From contig CAWUHX010000077.1 in the NCBI GenBank assembly GCA_963922205.1, positions 806,001-870,000 on the forward strand: DNA of 64,000 nt. Direction: 5' to 3'. The stretch's first letter is position 1. Each line of letters opens with the position of its first letter. Positions 24,601-36,939 of the stretch are shown in pieces. This stretch comes from Romanomermis culicivorax. Taxonomy: Eukaryota; Nematoda; Enoplea; Mermithida; Mermithidae. Position numbers and translations under genes: made by a program. Under the pieces are notes generated by a model. It did not search any database and was not told the DNA's origin. It worked only from the letters and a program-made list of their open reading frames with translations.

Positions 24601-24754
24601 AGTCTGCCATTGAAAATGTTTAATTATTGTTTCCTTCTTTCTTTATACATTTTTATTATATTATGTATATAAAATTGTCACGGATATCCGGATATCCGAG
24701 GTCTCAAAAAATCTGGATATCCGGATGTCCAAAAATATCCGATGCACATCACTA
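21644..24754 (-). mobile_element. BED-type hAT transposon, 3.1 kb
   Basis: The ends are TAGTGATGTGTCCAGATATCC on the left (first 20 bases) and the inverted TAGTGATGTGCATCGGATAT on the right, both followed by reiterated GGATATCC motifs. The exact TSD gttgaaac is at 21636-21643 and 24755-24762. The interior encodes a spliced BED-finger transposase on the minus strand. The 8 bp TSD, the BED finger and the C-terminal dimerisation motif all agree on the hAT superfamily. Confidence 0.95.
21838..24127 (-). pseudogene. hAT transposase with BED finger, core deleted
   Basis: Exons read on the minus strand. Exon 1, 24127-23835, has a serine run and then a BED zinc finger (FVWQHVKK, CNHCGKVY, HLKRQH). 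Exon 2, 23720-23600, encodes RPLSFTDGSTFKALM. Exon 3, from 23494, encodes SITVHGWVSQSNDAY, the first catalytic-region block, and HTGENI. Then follow VWSGAQYVTLS (from about 22920), FFDPRFK, an acidic linker, and the dimerisation exon 22170-21838 with EWWQRN and PSKQSFSKAGY. Intron ends are good GT/AG. Between HTGENI and the MEERL segment, the second catalytic Asp, the CxxH segment and the RW motif cannot be found, so the enzyme is probably inactive. Confidence 0.88.
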
Positions 24755-24762
24755 GTTGAAAC

Positions 24763-25030
24763 GAAAGAACGCAAGTGATATTCAAATATCACAATGCTAT
24801 GTTGAAGAGAATAGATAATTATGCAAGATTCACTATCTTACGTTGAAATTGGTTGCTTCTTTGCTGAGATTATGTAATTAATCGTGACGTTTTTTATTTC
24901 CTTATTACTGTAGCAGCGCTGTAATGAGTTCTAATTTCTCCGCTGATGAATCTACGTGCCAAGTACAGGTATGGTTTTGGTGAACTTGAAAGGGTCAAAA
25001 TCTCAAAATTTTCTGGCGCTTTGCGCCATT
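24763..25030. other. Hairpin-module fragment
   Basis: Contains 'caaaatctcaaaattttctggcgct' type sequence (only key words given) with a decayed hairpin at about 25012. No gene is present. Confidence 0.4.
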
Positions 25031-25038
25031 ATGGGTAT

Positions 25039-26050
25039 CAGAGCACCCCATGGGGGGGGGGGGGTATGGGGGGTATTACCCCCCTCTTAGATTTGGAAAT
25101 TCATTTACTACCCCCATAAAAACAGCTCAATCTAGCAAAAAATTTTGGTAGACTTCATCTTCTCCCCAGCAGGTTATACCAATTCGAGAAAAATTGCAGA
25201 ATGTGTGATTCTGAGGAATTACTCACTGCTCTTTTTGACAAATTTACTGAGCAAATGATAATGGAAAAGTATGCAACTTCTGTGCCATATAGCGATTTTT
25301 AGGAAAGGATATCAGCACATTAATATATACTACTTGTAGGAAATCATTATAAATATAATTGGGAGATGAAATAATGACCTATGTATATGTGATTAATCAA
25401 AAAATCGCCCCTTGAGAAGAAAAACATTATGTTCTTAAAATCCTTCCTCTTCATACTCTCCTTTCCTTTTTCCCTATTTCCCACTTCTGCATTGAGTCTT
25501 CTGTGCGCATATGGTTATATTTCTCCACCCAAGTTGTGGCATACTTTCCTGCTTAGAGTTGAGACATGCGAGGTCCGTTGAAACTCGTGGTTCATAATAT
25601 AATGGGATCCACATTCGGCAGCAACACTTTCAATTGGAAGCACTGCTCGAAGCCTAATCAGTGATAGGATAAGCCCATACTGCTGAAGATGCTGGTTGAA
25701 ACAATGTTTCCAAACATATGTTGTGCCCGATTCTTGAAATGTGCAGGAATCAGTTGGCTCAACAGTGTGAAAATTGTGACTATTCTGTACGTATAATTAC
25801 TGTATTAAAGTTGTATGATTGGTAGCTGGAAAATGGAGTTGAAATAGTAAATGTTATTTGACTGTAAAAAGCATAAAGTAGGGGCATTATTCATTTTTGT
25901 AAGTTCTATGTGGTTAGAGTACTACAACTCCCCTCTGCTTCGCAAAAAGTTGGGAGCAAAAAGAAAAAAAAGGTCACGGCATATTTCAAGTACTACCCTT
26001 AAAATTAACGATTTTACCCCTACCTAAATTTTCGACCTTGGGGACCTCTG
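25039..26050 (+). mobile_element. CAGAG-family MITE, 1.0 kb, copy 1
   Basis: The left end is CAGAGCACCCCATGG and the inverted right end is CAGAGGTCCCCAAGG. The exact TSD atgggtat is at 25031-25038 and 26051-26058. It is nearly identical over its length to 51888-52900 and shares its ends with the 181 bp element at 48678-48858. A G-run of about ten follows the left end. No transposase is encoded. The TIR form and 8 bp TSD fit hAT. Confidence 0.92.
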
Positions 26051-26058
26051 ATGGGTAT

Positions 26059-27282
26059 AATCCTGACTATTTTCTATTAGGTGCAGCCGTTAGCATATCT
26101 ACTTCAACTTAGTAATTAATGTTGAACAGTTTCTAGCAATCAAATTAGCCCGTTTCATTGTCTAATCATTGGCAGTCAATTATGTCATCATTTTTGCAGG
26201 TTTCTGACTCCAAATACAACAAAACGCTTGGACTTGCTCTTAAAATGCATAAGAAATCTCCGTAGCCACATTATAAACGTTTTTAAAAATGAGAAAAATT
26301 TTTGGAGAATGAGGAAAAAATTTTGGGTCTGGTTCTCATGTGGAAAAAATCTTCAAGGATGAAAAATGGTGGCCCGGATCCTGTCAATAGCTAAAAAAAT
26401 ATTGACTGGATCCAGTCAATAGACACTGCCCTCAACCTCTGTTTCCCCCAGGGCTGTTTTTTTGCACACAACAATCAAATTTCAGACTGTGCAACCAAAT
26501 TTTTTCTAAGTTGCACAGTGCAACTTGAAGTCTGACTGCCCTTTTCATTAAGTTATAAGGGTTACTGTCCAGAGATGCATTTTTATGCATTATAAAATGG
26601 AAAATAGTAGAAATTTTCCAGCGCTTTGCACTGGATTTTAATTAGGTATCACTGCGTCTGGTTAACACCCACCCTATAGCATTAGCAACACAAAAAGTAC
26701 CTACAGTAAACGTAGTAGCATGTTGGCGTCATACAATAAACGCAAGTACTTGTAAATCACATTGTTTGCATGTGAAATTCAAAGCAGCTATTTGGTTATG
26801 CATCCGCGGTTTCGGATGCGATGACCAATATTTAGTCAACCTTTGACCCAAGTGACCTAAATGCTAACTTTACGAGTATAATGCTTGTCTTATATTTTGA
26901 AGAATAATGAACAAAGTAATTATATGTTGTGCTGTGTTAAATCGAGATTCAGACCAGTGGTCCTTCAAATGAACAGTGGTCAGTGAACATATTTTTTGAT
27001 AGAGAATTGGCCCATTAACTGGCAATTTGAATGTTATCTAAATTTCACTCAAGATTGGCGCCCAGGGGCCATGCGAGTGACTAGACCAGCTGAGTGACCA
27101 TCAGTCAATCAACTCCGCAAACCTTTTCTTTGGCGGAGAAAATTTCCCTTTTGTGGCTAGTAATCATCCAAATGACCAACCTGATGAGTGGCCAGAGGTC
27201 ACTCAAATCAAAAGACGCGTTTTCTGATGAATAGTACTAAAAATACACAGTCTAATTTTAAATTAAATTGAAATGTGGGTCA
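26059..27282. other. Hairpin debris; no gene seen
   Basis: Includes an inverted copy (about 26372-26425) of the GGATCC-containing segment at about 8010-8065, and a hairpin variant near 26620 with a TGCATTTTTATGCA palindrome. About 26700-27280 shows nothing recognisable apart from ordinary AT-rich sequence. Confidence 0.4.
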
Positions 27283-27579
27283 TCCGTCCCCAGAAATTGT
27301 CGACCATATGGCTAGCCATTGGGTGACCACCCCCAGGATTTTCCAATCCTATAGCTAGCCATATTATAGCCCTAGGGACCCCCATACTTTTGGTCCATAC
27401 CTGTAAGACCTCTGACCAGTTAAGGGGGGGGGGTAAATCAGAAATTTGGGGGAGGGGGTCGAAAAAAGTCGAAATTTCTACTAAAAAAGGCTGAAAAACA
27501 TACACTTTTTTGCAAATTTTTTCAATTTTTTCCCAACTGAGGGGGGGGGGGGGGGTTGGGTTATGTTGCCCTTGGGTAC
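27283..27579 (+). repeat. CATACCTGTAAG-type MITE left part plus CCATATGGCTAGCC module
   Basis: 27283-27396 carries the CCATATGGCTAGCCATTGG palindromic module that is also inside 44130-44567, 45888-46297 and the degraded copy at 53105-53525. CATACCTGTAAGACCTC starts at about 27400 and runs into a 15-base G-run at about 27541. The same text in inverted form makes up 14494-14736. Confidence 0.6.
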
Positions 27580-29195
27580 ACAGGGTTGGCATAAACCAAA
27601 CTTTTGGAATTTCAACTTTTTGGTTTTTAAGTGGTTTTTTAATGGCCTTTTTGGTTTTTCTATGGTTTTTTAGTGGTTTTTTTTGGGTTTAATTCTTTAG
27701 AATGTTTGGTACATCAAAACAACTATGTAAAAAACTGCTGGAAGCTCCCTGTATCATCTAAGACTACTTAGGGAGCCGTAAAATGGCAGCTAGAAGTATT
27801 AATTTCATCAGAAGTGTCATTATTTTATGCTACAGGAAATCCCTATTTAGCAATAGAAATACAGTAATAGTGGGCACATAAAAAAGGAACCATGAGTGAA
27901 GAACACAAGAGAAGTAAAAATGGAACAGAGCATGCGATATGTAAGGGGCAAGTTCAAGGAAAAGAAGAAAAATCACAAATAGAGAGAAATATACAATACA
28001 CAATGTACGTAATCAAAACTCAAAAAAAATCAACTACAGAATTGTATCAATGCATCACATATATACATATGCACAGAGAAGTTGAAATGACACAATTTTT
28101 AAGTATACTGTTTTTGATAAGAGGGTTTTAAATTGATAGATTATTGCATACAGGGCCGTGCGCAGGATTTTTTCATGGGGGGGGCGGACTAGATTTTTTC
28201 ACTGAATAGTCCCAAAATTGTTGATCTTACGCGGATATACTGTGTGCATCATGGTTTTTTTTCCTCGAAGATTTTTACCACATGAGAACCGGAACCAAAA
28301 TTTTTTTCCACATTTTTAAAAACGCTTATAATGTGGCTACGGTTGCTTTTTTATGCATTTTAGGAGCATACCCAAGCATTTTGTTGTAGTCAGAAACCTG
28401 CAAAAATGAGGAAAAAAATTGAGAAAATTCTGGTTATGTTAGTCAAAATGAGCTCATGAAGAATATATTGGTGTTCTATAAAATGGTCCGGCGCGGAGCG
28501 CCGGAAAAATTTTTTGATTTTCACTTTCTAAAACGCTGGAGAAAATGAACCTTCATAACGTTGGGAGATAAATTAAAATCAGACTGATGAAGCGTAATTT
28601 GCCTTCCATTCCGGCGCGAAGCGCCGGAAAAATTTTTGGGTTTTTGTATTCTAAAACGCTGAAAAATAAATCTCTCCAACAGATAATTCGTGAACAAATG
28701 TTTTGAAATCGCGTTCTAGAGTAATGTCTTCAATTTCCAACTTCAATAAACGCAATAGTTCAGATTGCAAACGTTTAAAAAATTCCAATCATCGAGGGAA
28801 AAAATTGAGAGACATGATGAAAAATCTCTATTTTCGGCGACATAATTGACTGTAAACGATTAGAAAATGAAACGATCTAACTTGTTTGATAGAAACTGTT
28901 GAGCATTAATTAGTAAGTCGAAATAGGTATGCTAACGGCCGCGCCTGATAGAATATAGTTATAATTATACCCATGACCGGCGCGAAGCGCCGGAAAATTT
29001 TGAGATTTTGACCTTTTAAAGTCCACCAAAACGCATCTTTTCGGTTTAGAGTTACTGCCTCAATGGGGGGGGGGGGGGGCGGCCGCCCCCCCCGCCCCCC
29101 CTTGCGCACGGCCATGATTGCATATGTTATTTATATTACAAACTGTATTTCAGATGTTTCCAAGATTTTGCTCTTCAAACCTGTTTGCGAGCTAT
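27580..29195 (+). repeat. Second copy of the 20000-20660 element, interrupted
   Basis: Starts CAGGGTTGGCATAAACC and follows 20000-20660 closely up to 'gcgagctataa' at about 29195, where similarity stops abruptly. It is interrupted by the MITE at 28151-29116. The uninterrupted counterpart around 20573-20595 (ttattacatatgttatt) represents the empty site. Confidence 0.8.
28151..29116 (+). mobile_element. CAGGGCCGTGCGCA element, copy 1
   Basis: The left end is CAGGGCCGTGCGCAGG and the inverted right end is CATGGCCGTGCGCA. The exact TSD attgcata is at 28143-28150 and 29117-29124. The interior holds three hairpin modules (28491, 28611, 28977) and G/C-runs just inside the right end. It has no coding capacity. 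The other copies are 53677-54646 and 60068-62236. Confidence 0.95.
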
Positions 29196-30690
29196 AAAGT
29201 TCTCATTGTGGAAAAAATTTTGGGGAATTCAAGACTGAGAAGATGCATTTTAGTGGACTTTAAAAGGTAAAAATCTAAAAATTTTCTGGTGCTTCGCATC
29301 AGTCAGGGGCACTGTTTTTTCCTTATTTGCACAATAATGTGGAAAAATTTTTAAGGTCTTTCCAAAAATGTGGAAGATGAATTTGGGGTTTTCAGGCCCG
29401 TATTTAGAGAGGGAAGGGGGGGAATTCCACCCTAAATTTTTTTATTTTAAATTTTCAGCAACAATTGCCAGATTAAATTCGTGTTATAAAATAGAAAATA
29501 TTGAAAATTTCCCAGGGTTTGGCGCCAGATTTGAATTATTTAATAATTTTTATATATTATTAAAATGCCAGGTTATAAAATGTCATTTAAGCCACTGTTT
29601 TTACCTGGGCCTTTTCCTCAAATGGGGAAAGAAGGTCAAAAATTTTTCCCAATTTTCCTGAAGTCGATTTTCCACCTAAAAATGCTCATATACAAGCAGA
29701 TGCTTTATTTGAGTGTTTATGAGCTTTTTCAAGCCTTCTGGTGTTTTTAGAGCCGTTAGTTCATTCAAATTGAGGATGAAATTGAAATTTTCCAGTTTGA
29801 AGTCTAATCTACAAGCATTGTAAAACAAATTTTCCAGGGAACTATCCCAGAGCATAATGACTGTGAATTACTTGAGAAATCAATAGTCAAGTCCTTTATG
29901 ATGACAGGTGAGAACCCAAACAAGATGTTAATCTTTTCGTTGTGAAGCGTCGGAAAATTTTTTCTGGGTATTGACATTCTGCGACACTGGAAAATCAATT
30001 TTCCAAACATTTATTTCAAGATTTAGATTCAAATTTTCTGTTCAAACGTCGTAATTTCTAGAATTTTACTTGAAAAATATCAAAACCAGCAGAATTTATT
30101 CGAAAACTCTCACAAGCTTGGCCCAGAAGATAGTAAGAAGAGTAGAAATTTGTGAAAACTACTTCCATGAAGCTTTTGAATTGATTTATTGTTAGGAAAG
30201 GAATAGTCGCATCAAAAATCTTGGAGACTTGATGTATTGATCTTTCTCAAAAACTGTGTCAAGGAAAAAATGTGAATCTTCATCAAATACTAAGATAAAA
30301 TGTTGAAGATTACAAATTAAAACATGAGCCAATACCTTTAAGATTATGAAAACTATTAAAGATTAAATGATAAGTGGAGGTTGACATGTTAGAAGCTGCG
30401 CCTGAGCTAGGAAATTAATAATGATTATTAAAGTATTAACCGCCATGAAGCTTTCGAAAATTTTGAGATTACGACCTTCTAAAATACATCTTTTTTGTAT
30501 AAAATCCCCAGAATTTTCTTCCCTGAATGGGTAAAGGGCCCAAAATTTTTTTTCCTTTATCCGAATTTTTTCCCCAAAAGAACATGAATTGGGGGAAGAG
30601 CAGTGATTCTAGCTAATACTTATACCTTTTAATTATCAACATATTATCCATAGAGGTATGATTCTGTGTTGTTTTCTGGCAAATTTAATG
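29196..30690. other. Diverged hairpin-module repeats; no gene
   Basis: Several decayed copies of the text seen at 18200-19800 (hairpin variants near 29288, 29515 and 29945, and 'gcttgtagattag'-like strings on the opposite strand near 29805). Non-coding repeat debris. Confidence 0.5.
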
Positions 30691-31434
30691 AAAGGAAAGA
30701 TTTTTCTGGGTTATTTTGCCAAAATCTTTAAAAAACTTTTGACTCTTGTGTGATTAGAACATTTTTCATCTGATTCGAAATTCTTGGTGGTTGAAGAATT
30801 AAAATTATTGGTTAATAAGCTTTCAAGCAAGTGACCATACTTTTCGTCCAATTCCACTTCTCAAGGACAATCCATAAAAGCATTTTCAATATTAACTATT
30901 TTTTCAAATTGGTGATTCTTTTCATTCAGTGCATTTAAAAGCATGAAGCATGAAAACCTGGAAGTAAAGCATATGCATTGCTGTAACTAATACAGTAACC
31001 ATTTTGAAATGCGCAAGTCAGTGTAGTGAACTGATAATTCATTCACAAGAGACAACAATTCATTGCAATTTTGTCCACAATTACAGCCAGTACCATCTTT
31101 ACTTAAGAAACAACCAAAACAAAATCAAAAGTTTAAGTATTTGGATTCTACTTCTTTTACATTCACCTCCCATTTCTCATCATCATTCACCATTAATTTT
31201 GTTAAACAGCTATGCAGCATAGTCGCCCAATTTTTCTGTATTTTACAATCGAAATGGCAAGATCACTGTTTTCCAAATTTCCAAGGTTTTTCTGTTTCAG
31301 CGGCAACCATTATGATGACTACTGGATTCATCATTTTTCAAATTTACTTCAGCATTGTTGATCAGCTCATTGAGCAAGTCATCAATTTCTGCATGTGAAC
31401 CAAAAAAAGTCGGTATCGACTTTATCATTATGAT

Positions 31435-31699
31435 CAGACATGCAGGGCAAGAATTTTCGAGGGGGGGAGGGTCCTCGAACTTTTTATCTAAGCAGCTAGG
31501 GGGGGGGGTTGGGTGTACAAAAAAACAAAAAAAGTTCTGAAAGCTTATTTTTTGTACAAAATATGCACAAAAATCATCAAAAAACTTGCCTTGGAAAAAA
31601 TTCAGGGTGGGGTATTTGAGGCTTTTTCTAGGCCAGGGGGGATGGCCAGGGTCTCAGGTAATAGGGGTTTACCCCCCTACCCCTCTATGTGCATGTATG
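31435..31699 (+). mobile_element. CAGACATGC-family MITE, copy 2
   Basis: The left end is CAGACATGCAGGGCAAGAATT (first 20 bases) and the inverted right end is CATACATGCACATAG. The exact TSD attatgat is at 31427-31434 and 31700-31707. It is 265 bp with G-runs near both ends. It sits within the coding-like part of the decayed minus-strand gene and would disrupt it. Confidence 0.92.
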
Positions 31700-31799
31700 A
31701 TTATGATCATGATATTTGTTGGGATCTATAGAAGCACCAAAAAGTTCTGCATAAGTGCAATGTTCTCTTTTCTTACTAAAATGTTCAAGCAAAAGTTCT

Positions 31800-31995
31800 G
31801 GGAAAGATTTTCTGGTTTTTCCATCATTTATAGTTTCTGTCAGAGGTTTTCCATGATTTGCAGTTTCTGTCAAAGGTTTTCCATCATTTGCAGTTTCCAT
31901 CAGATAAGAGGTTTTCCATCATTTACAGTTTCCATCAAAGGCTTTCCATCATTTACAGTAGTTATCATTTACAGTTTCAGTCAAATGATCTGTAT
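31800..31995 (-). repeat. Imperfect 30 bp tandem repeat, coding-like
   Basis: On the minus strand about six units read as variants of ETANDGKPLT (ten codons, 30 bp), some with an altered frame. The unit is in frame with downstream coding-like sequence KSFPELLLEHFSKKREH. It belongs to the decayed gene described for 30700-37183. Confidence 0.6.
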
Positions 31996-32791
31996 CACTT
32001 GCAGTTTCTGTAGTTTTTCCCATCACATCTTCAATGTCATTTAGAATTTTAGTGATATCATATGTGCACCGTCAGACGCCTTCCATGCTTAGTCATTGAT
32101 ATTCAAAAATGTGCTGATATTGCTGCAAATATTCTGAAACATTTCTATATGTTTCCACCTGATTCATATTTGTGTGACTTGACCAAATTTGGAAAGAGTT
32201 TGCCCACATGACTCTTCTATTTTATGGCCTTGAAACTGTTCATATCTTCGGGTGACAAATTCTAAAAAATTGAGAAGAAAAATTAAATATTACTAAATAA
32301 CAGAAAACAATCATCATTAACCAACAAAGGGTAAAAAAATGTGAACACTTGAAAGCATTAAAAAGTTTCTTTTTACTTGATGACAATTTAGGATAAAGCA
32401 GAACTAAAATTTAACTTTTTCTTGGTTACTTATCAAAACTTACATCTGTGCACAGTGATTTGGCTGACCTATAATATCCATCCATGTAATTCTGGTGCTT
32501 GTACATTTGATGCATAAACTCTTCACTTTGTTGGGGTACGTCTTTTTGGGATCATCATCTGTGTCACATTTTCATTTCTTTGTATTGAAATCCTTAAACA
32601 ACAAACAATATAATTCCCTGTTAAACAACTTTACAAATTTTACCATCATTACAGGCAATGCAACCACATGGCTTGATTTGTTCAAGTTGGAGACATCTTC
32701 CACTACTAAGTTCGACTTGATCAAATTATCCTGATGGAAAATTTATGTTTGAAGTACAAAAAAATTTTTAAAAAGACACTTGAATGTATAC

Positions 32792-32905
32792 CCATATATC
32801 CAGTGAACTGCTCCCAATCCTGTTACATGGTTTGTCACATCTATGGTAATTTTTCTTTGAAGGTTTGTAATCCAACTCTGCCTTGCACAAGGCACACTTT
32901 GGATT
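32792..32905 (-). pseudogene. Exon with Cys cluster (part of the 30.7-37.2 kb gene)
   Basis: The acceptor TTTTTTTATAG is directly upstream (position 32906 and above). The donor GTATAC is at 32791-32786. The exon is 114 bp and in phase 0 at both ends. It encodes four cysteines in two CxxC/CxxxC-like pairs with an adjacent histidine (CALC ... HRCDKPC), which suggests a zinc-binding fold. Splicing the neighbouring exons keeps the frame open from 33336 to 32653. Confidence 0.65.
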
Positions 32906-33409
32906 CTATAAAAAAACAATAAATTAGTTCATTTGAAGCGCATTTTGTTGTCTTTTAAGCAAATAGAAGGGACAAAGTTACTACTCAAAACACTCAGAGA
33001 AGTATTTCATACCATAAAATGTATCCTTACCTTGTCAGTGCCACCGTCACTAACCCATTGGCCATACAGTCTTCTGGCATCAAGGAATCCCTCACCCAGT
33101 CCCTCTGTACAACACTCATTATTTTCAGCAAGATAAAAGTGAGTGGAAGTCTAAAACCAGCTTACTCCAGCCTACTACTTGAGTACTTACAAAGCATTTG
33201 AGCAAATACTTACAGCAGTGGCAGCACTTGCATTGACCTTTCTTGACTCATTGTCTTTTTGTTGGATGAAGCTCATTAATTTGGCTGTGTTTGTTTTTTT
33301 TGTCTCCTGCTTTTCCTTTTCACAATGATTGACAGCCTAATCACATACATATATGTGTACTCATACTGAGCTCTTTTATTTTTTTCCAACAACTGCTAGG
33401 CAAGGGAAT

Positions 33410-35227
33410 ATGCTCAGAGTAGCGACTCTGAACTGTGCAGGGTTATTGAGGAATGATTTGAAACTGAGCAAAATTTATAAGCAAACAAAAGATATAGATA
33501 TTCTAGCTTTACAGGAAACACATTTTAAAACTAAAAAAGATTCATTCCTATTTAAGTGTACTTTTGAGAAAAATTTTGCTTATAAACTTTCTTCTGCTGA
33601 CACAAACTGTACTGGTATAGCTTTCTTAATTAACCATACTTGTAGACTAAAATTGAAGAGAAAAGTTTTTGAAATGAAAGGCAGGGTACTAGCATATCTT
33701 GCAGAACTGGAAAAGAAAAAGTTTTATATTATGGTAATCTATGCTCCTGCGAAAGAAGCTGACAGAGCAAATTTTTATGACAGTCTTTACAAAAAAATTA
33801 ATGATTCCTTTAGGCATCACGATGAGGCAATCATCCTAGGTGACTTCAATTTTACAGAGTGTGGTCTTCTTGACAGAGATTCATTCAGATTCAAAGAAGA
33901 AGAAAAAGGAAAAGAAGAGTTCGAGGCTGTGAAAAGTAAGCTGGGATTGTATGATATTTTTCGACTAAACCATCCAAAGCTGAAAATTTTCACACATATT
34001 TCCAATGCTCATAAATCTGCTTCAAGAATTGATAGAATTTACACAACAAGATTTTTGTCTGACTCTTTCAAGAACTACAGAGTACTTGATCTAGGAATAA
34101 GTGATCACAAGCTCTTTATGATAACTATCAAATTAAATTTTTTGCTAGTTACATTTGGGCCTTCTTTTTGGAAAATGAATAGTAGTTATCTTAGTACAAA
34201 AGAAAATGAGATCATAAAAGAAGTTAGAAATTCTTTTGAGAAAAATTTTGAAGATCTTACGGACACTTCAGGCAAATCCTTAATTAATAAATGGGAAAAT
34301 TTCAAAGTAAACATAAAGCAGGATTTTATATATCTCAAAAAGAAAATTGATAAGAAGAATTTTAAAATAAGGAAGAATTGTGAAAACAAAATGAATGAGA
34401 TAAGAGAAAAATTGAAATGTAATAATCAGGATATGGGATTGAGAAAAGAATATAGAAAAGTTAAGAATGAGCATAAAATAGTGATCAAGGGTCTAATTAA
34501 TGAAAAGCTGAGTAAAACTCATTACCAAGACATTCTTGCTGATAGATGTTCACTTGCAACTGCAAAAGTTTTGCAAAAAAGGTCTGCTGAGAATAGAACA
34601 ATAACTTCAGTCAAGACAGAGTGTGGTAATATATTAGAGGATCAATTAGAAGTTTTAGAAGAGTATAGAAGACAATATGAGAAGCTTTTCAAAACAGTTG
34701 GCACAAGTAGAGAACACAAACAAATTTTTTTGGAAGAAAAATCAACTAAAATGGTTTCTGATGATCAAAACAAGTTACTCAGAGAAGAATTTTCAGAAGA
34801 AGAAATTAGAAAGGCAATTTTTTCATTCAAGAAAGGAAAATCACCTGGAAGTGATGGAATTCCTATTGAGTATTATCAAAAGTTTATTGATTCTTTGGTA
34901 CCTATATTGAAGACATTATTCTCTATTATATATGATTCAGGTAAAATGACTAATACAATGTATCATGGTATTATATCTCAGATATATAAAGGAGAACATG
35001 ATAAGTCTGAAAGAAGTAGTTGGCGACCAATAACAATGTTAAATGTTGATTGTAAAATTTTGGCAAAAATCTTGGTTAATAGAATGAAAAGTATCATGCC
35101 TGACATTGTACATGAAAACCAGACATGTGCAGTGAAAGGAAGAGATATCAGAGATGGATTGTTGTCCATCTATAATCTGATTCATTATCAAAATGAAACA
35201 GAAGAAAAAGCTTTAATTTTTCAGTAG
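33410..35227 (+). pseudogene. LINE ORF2 N-terminal part: AP endonuclease and start of RT
   Basis: The ATG at 33410 starts MLRVATLNCAGL, the usual beginning of an AP-type LINE endonuclease. LQETHF, ILGDFNFTE, RIDRIYTT and GISDHKL mark the metal- and DNA-binding motifs in order over about residues 1-240. A lysine-rich linker follows. The RT starts near KKGKSPGSDGIP and continues WRPITMLNVDCKILAKIL. The frame ends at a TAG (35225-35227) directly after a 5-T run (35217-35221). The next frame resumes 6 bp downstream with the expected RT motif, so a single-base slip in the run is the break. Confidence 0.88.
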
Positions 35228-35232
35228 ATCAC

Positions 35233-36939
35233 ATGTCAGCTTTTGACATTGTTGAATGGGACTATATCTTTGATACTCTAGCTTTTTTCAACTTTGATCC
35301 AAAATTCATACAATGGATAAAAATAATTTATAATTTAGGGGAATTGCAATCATCATTATTGGTGAATGGCTATGAAACTTTTCCATTTAATGTAAGCAGA
35401 GGAATAAGACAAGGCTGTCCATTATCACCTTTGATTTATGTGCTTGTATCAGAGACAGTATGCAATCACATCAGGAAAAATAGTCTAATAAGAGGATTAC
35501 AAGTTCTAGGGAAAGAATTCAAGATAAATTGTTATGCTGATGATACAAATTTTTTCTTGAGAGATTATGAATCAGTCAGAAAAATTTTTGATGTGTATGA
35601 AATGTTCAGAAAAGCCTCTGGGGCTACTTTGAAAAAAGAAAAGACTAAAATTCTTTGCATTGGTGACATGAAAGAAAATATTCCACGTGAATATAAAGAC
35701 TTCCTTGTTGAAAAGATGAGAATCTATGGAATCTACTTCAATAAGCAGGGAGCTGAACAAGATGAAAATGTTAAAGCATTGAAAGAAGAAATCAGTAAAT
35801 TTAGAGGAAACCTAGCATCAAGTAAAATTTCATATTATGCCAGAGCTAAAATTATTGATACATATTTTTTGTCTAAACTATGGTATTCAGCCTTGTTTTG
35901 TGATATAAAGACGGATTTTGTTAAATACATTGAAAAATTTGCCACAAAGTTTATCTGGTCAAATAGATCTAATAGAAATCTAGTAGCAACTGAGAAGCTA
36001 AAATTACCCCCCAATGCAGGAGGTATAGGTATGGTTGATGTCATTTCAAAAATTGAAGCAATGAATTTGATGCTTTTGATAAAGATGGAAAAAAGGAATC
36101 TTGATATTAGTTTTTTCTTTTTAGATAAAGTAAAAAGTAAGTCAAAAAGACAGTTGGCAAGAATGCAAGTCCCTGAGTTATATAAGAGGATCAGAACTGC
36201 CGAGATAGATACGAAGTTCCAGTTCCTAAACAATAATGTAGTTGAACTAGGAGGGAGATCTCTTCATTTGGATCATGTTTCTACAAAAGTATTTTATCTT
36301 ATAATTCTAGACAAAATTGTACAAAAGTGCCAACCAAAAATCACTGAATATTGGGAACATAAAATTGGAGTACCTAGGAAAACAATTCTAGAATTATTAA
36401 CTTGTAGTCCAGTTAAATTTTTAGATGGATATGGGAGAAACATTAGATTTTCAATTATTCACAGGTTTCTGTTGACCAGATCAAAAATAAATCACATGGA
36501 CCCAAACTTCGATGCAAGTTGTAAGTTTTGTTTACATGAAGGCAGATCTGAAAGAGAAGATGTTTATCATATTTTTGCCCTCTGTCCTAGAATAACAGAT
36601 TTTTGGATCAAAATTGCTATAGCCTTGAAGGGCATAGACAAGGATTTAAATATGAATATTGAAAATTTCATTTTTGGTGTAAAGCCTAGATATGCAAGTC
36701 GTGAGAAAATTGTAGTGTTAAATCTGATAATTTGTACTTCTCAAAAAAGTATTTGGCAGTCAAGAATGTTTTACGAAAAGAAAAATGAATTGAAAGATCC
36801 CTGGGAAATTTTTAGGAAAAATTTTCAAGTATTGATTATGAGGCAATCTGAAATTTTAGAAAACAAAACTTTTGAATCGTTTTTTCTGAAGAATAAAATT
36901 TGTAAGAAAAGCAGGTATAAGATAACACTAATTATGTAG
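35233..36939 (+). pseudogene. LINE ORF2 C-terminal part: RT catalytic core and zinc knuckle
   Basis: Begins inside the RT at SAFDIVEWDYIF (the first catalytic Asp block), then RGIRQGCPLSPLIY and the catalytic INCYADDTNFF near residues 95-105. The thumb region follows. Near the end, CKFCLHEG..DVYHIFALCP is the CCHC-type zinc motif of L1/Tx1-like elements. The frame stays open for 568 codons to a TAG-type stop at 36939, with strongly biased A/T codon use. Only the slip at 35217-35221 separates it from the upstream frame, so this copy is young. Confidence 0.88.
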
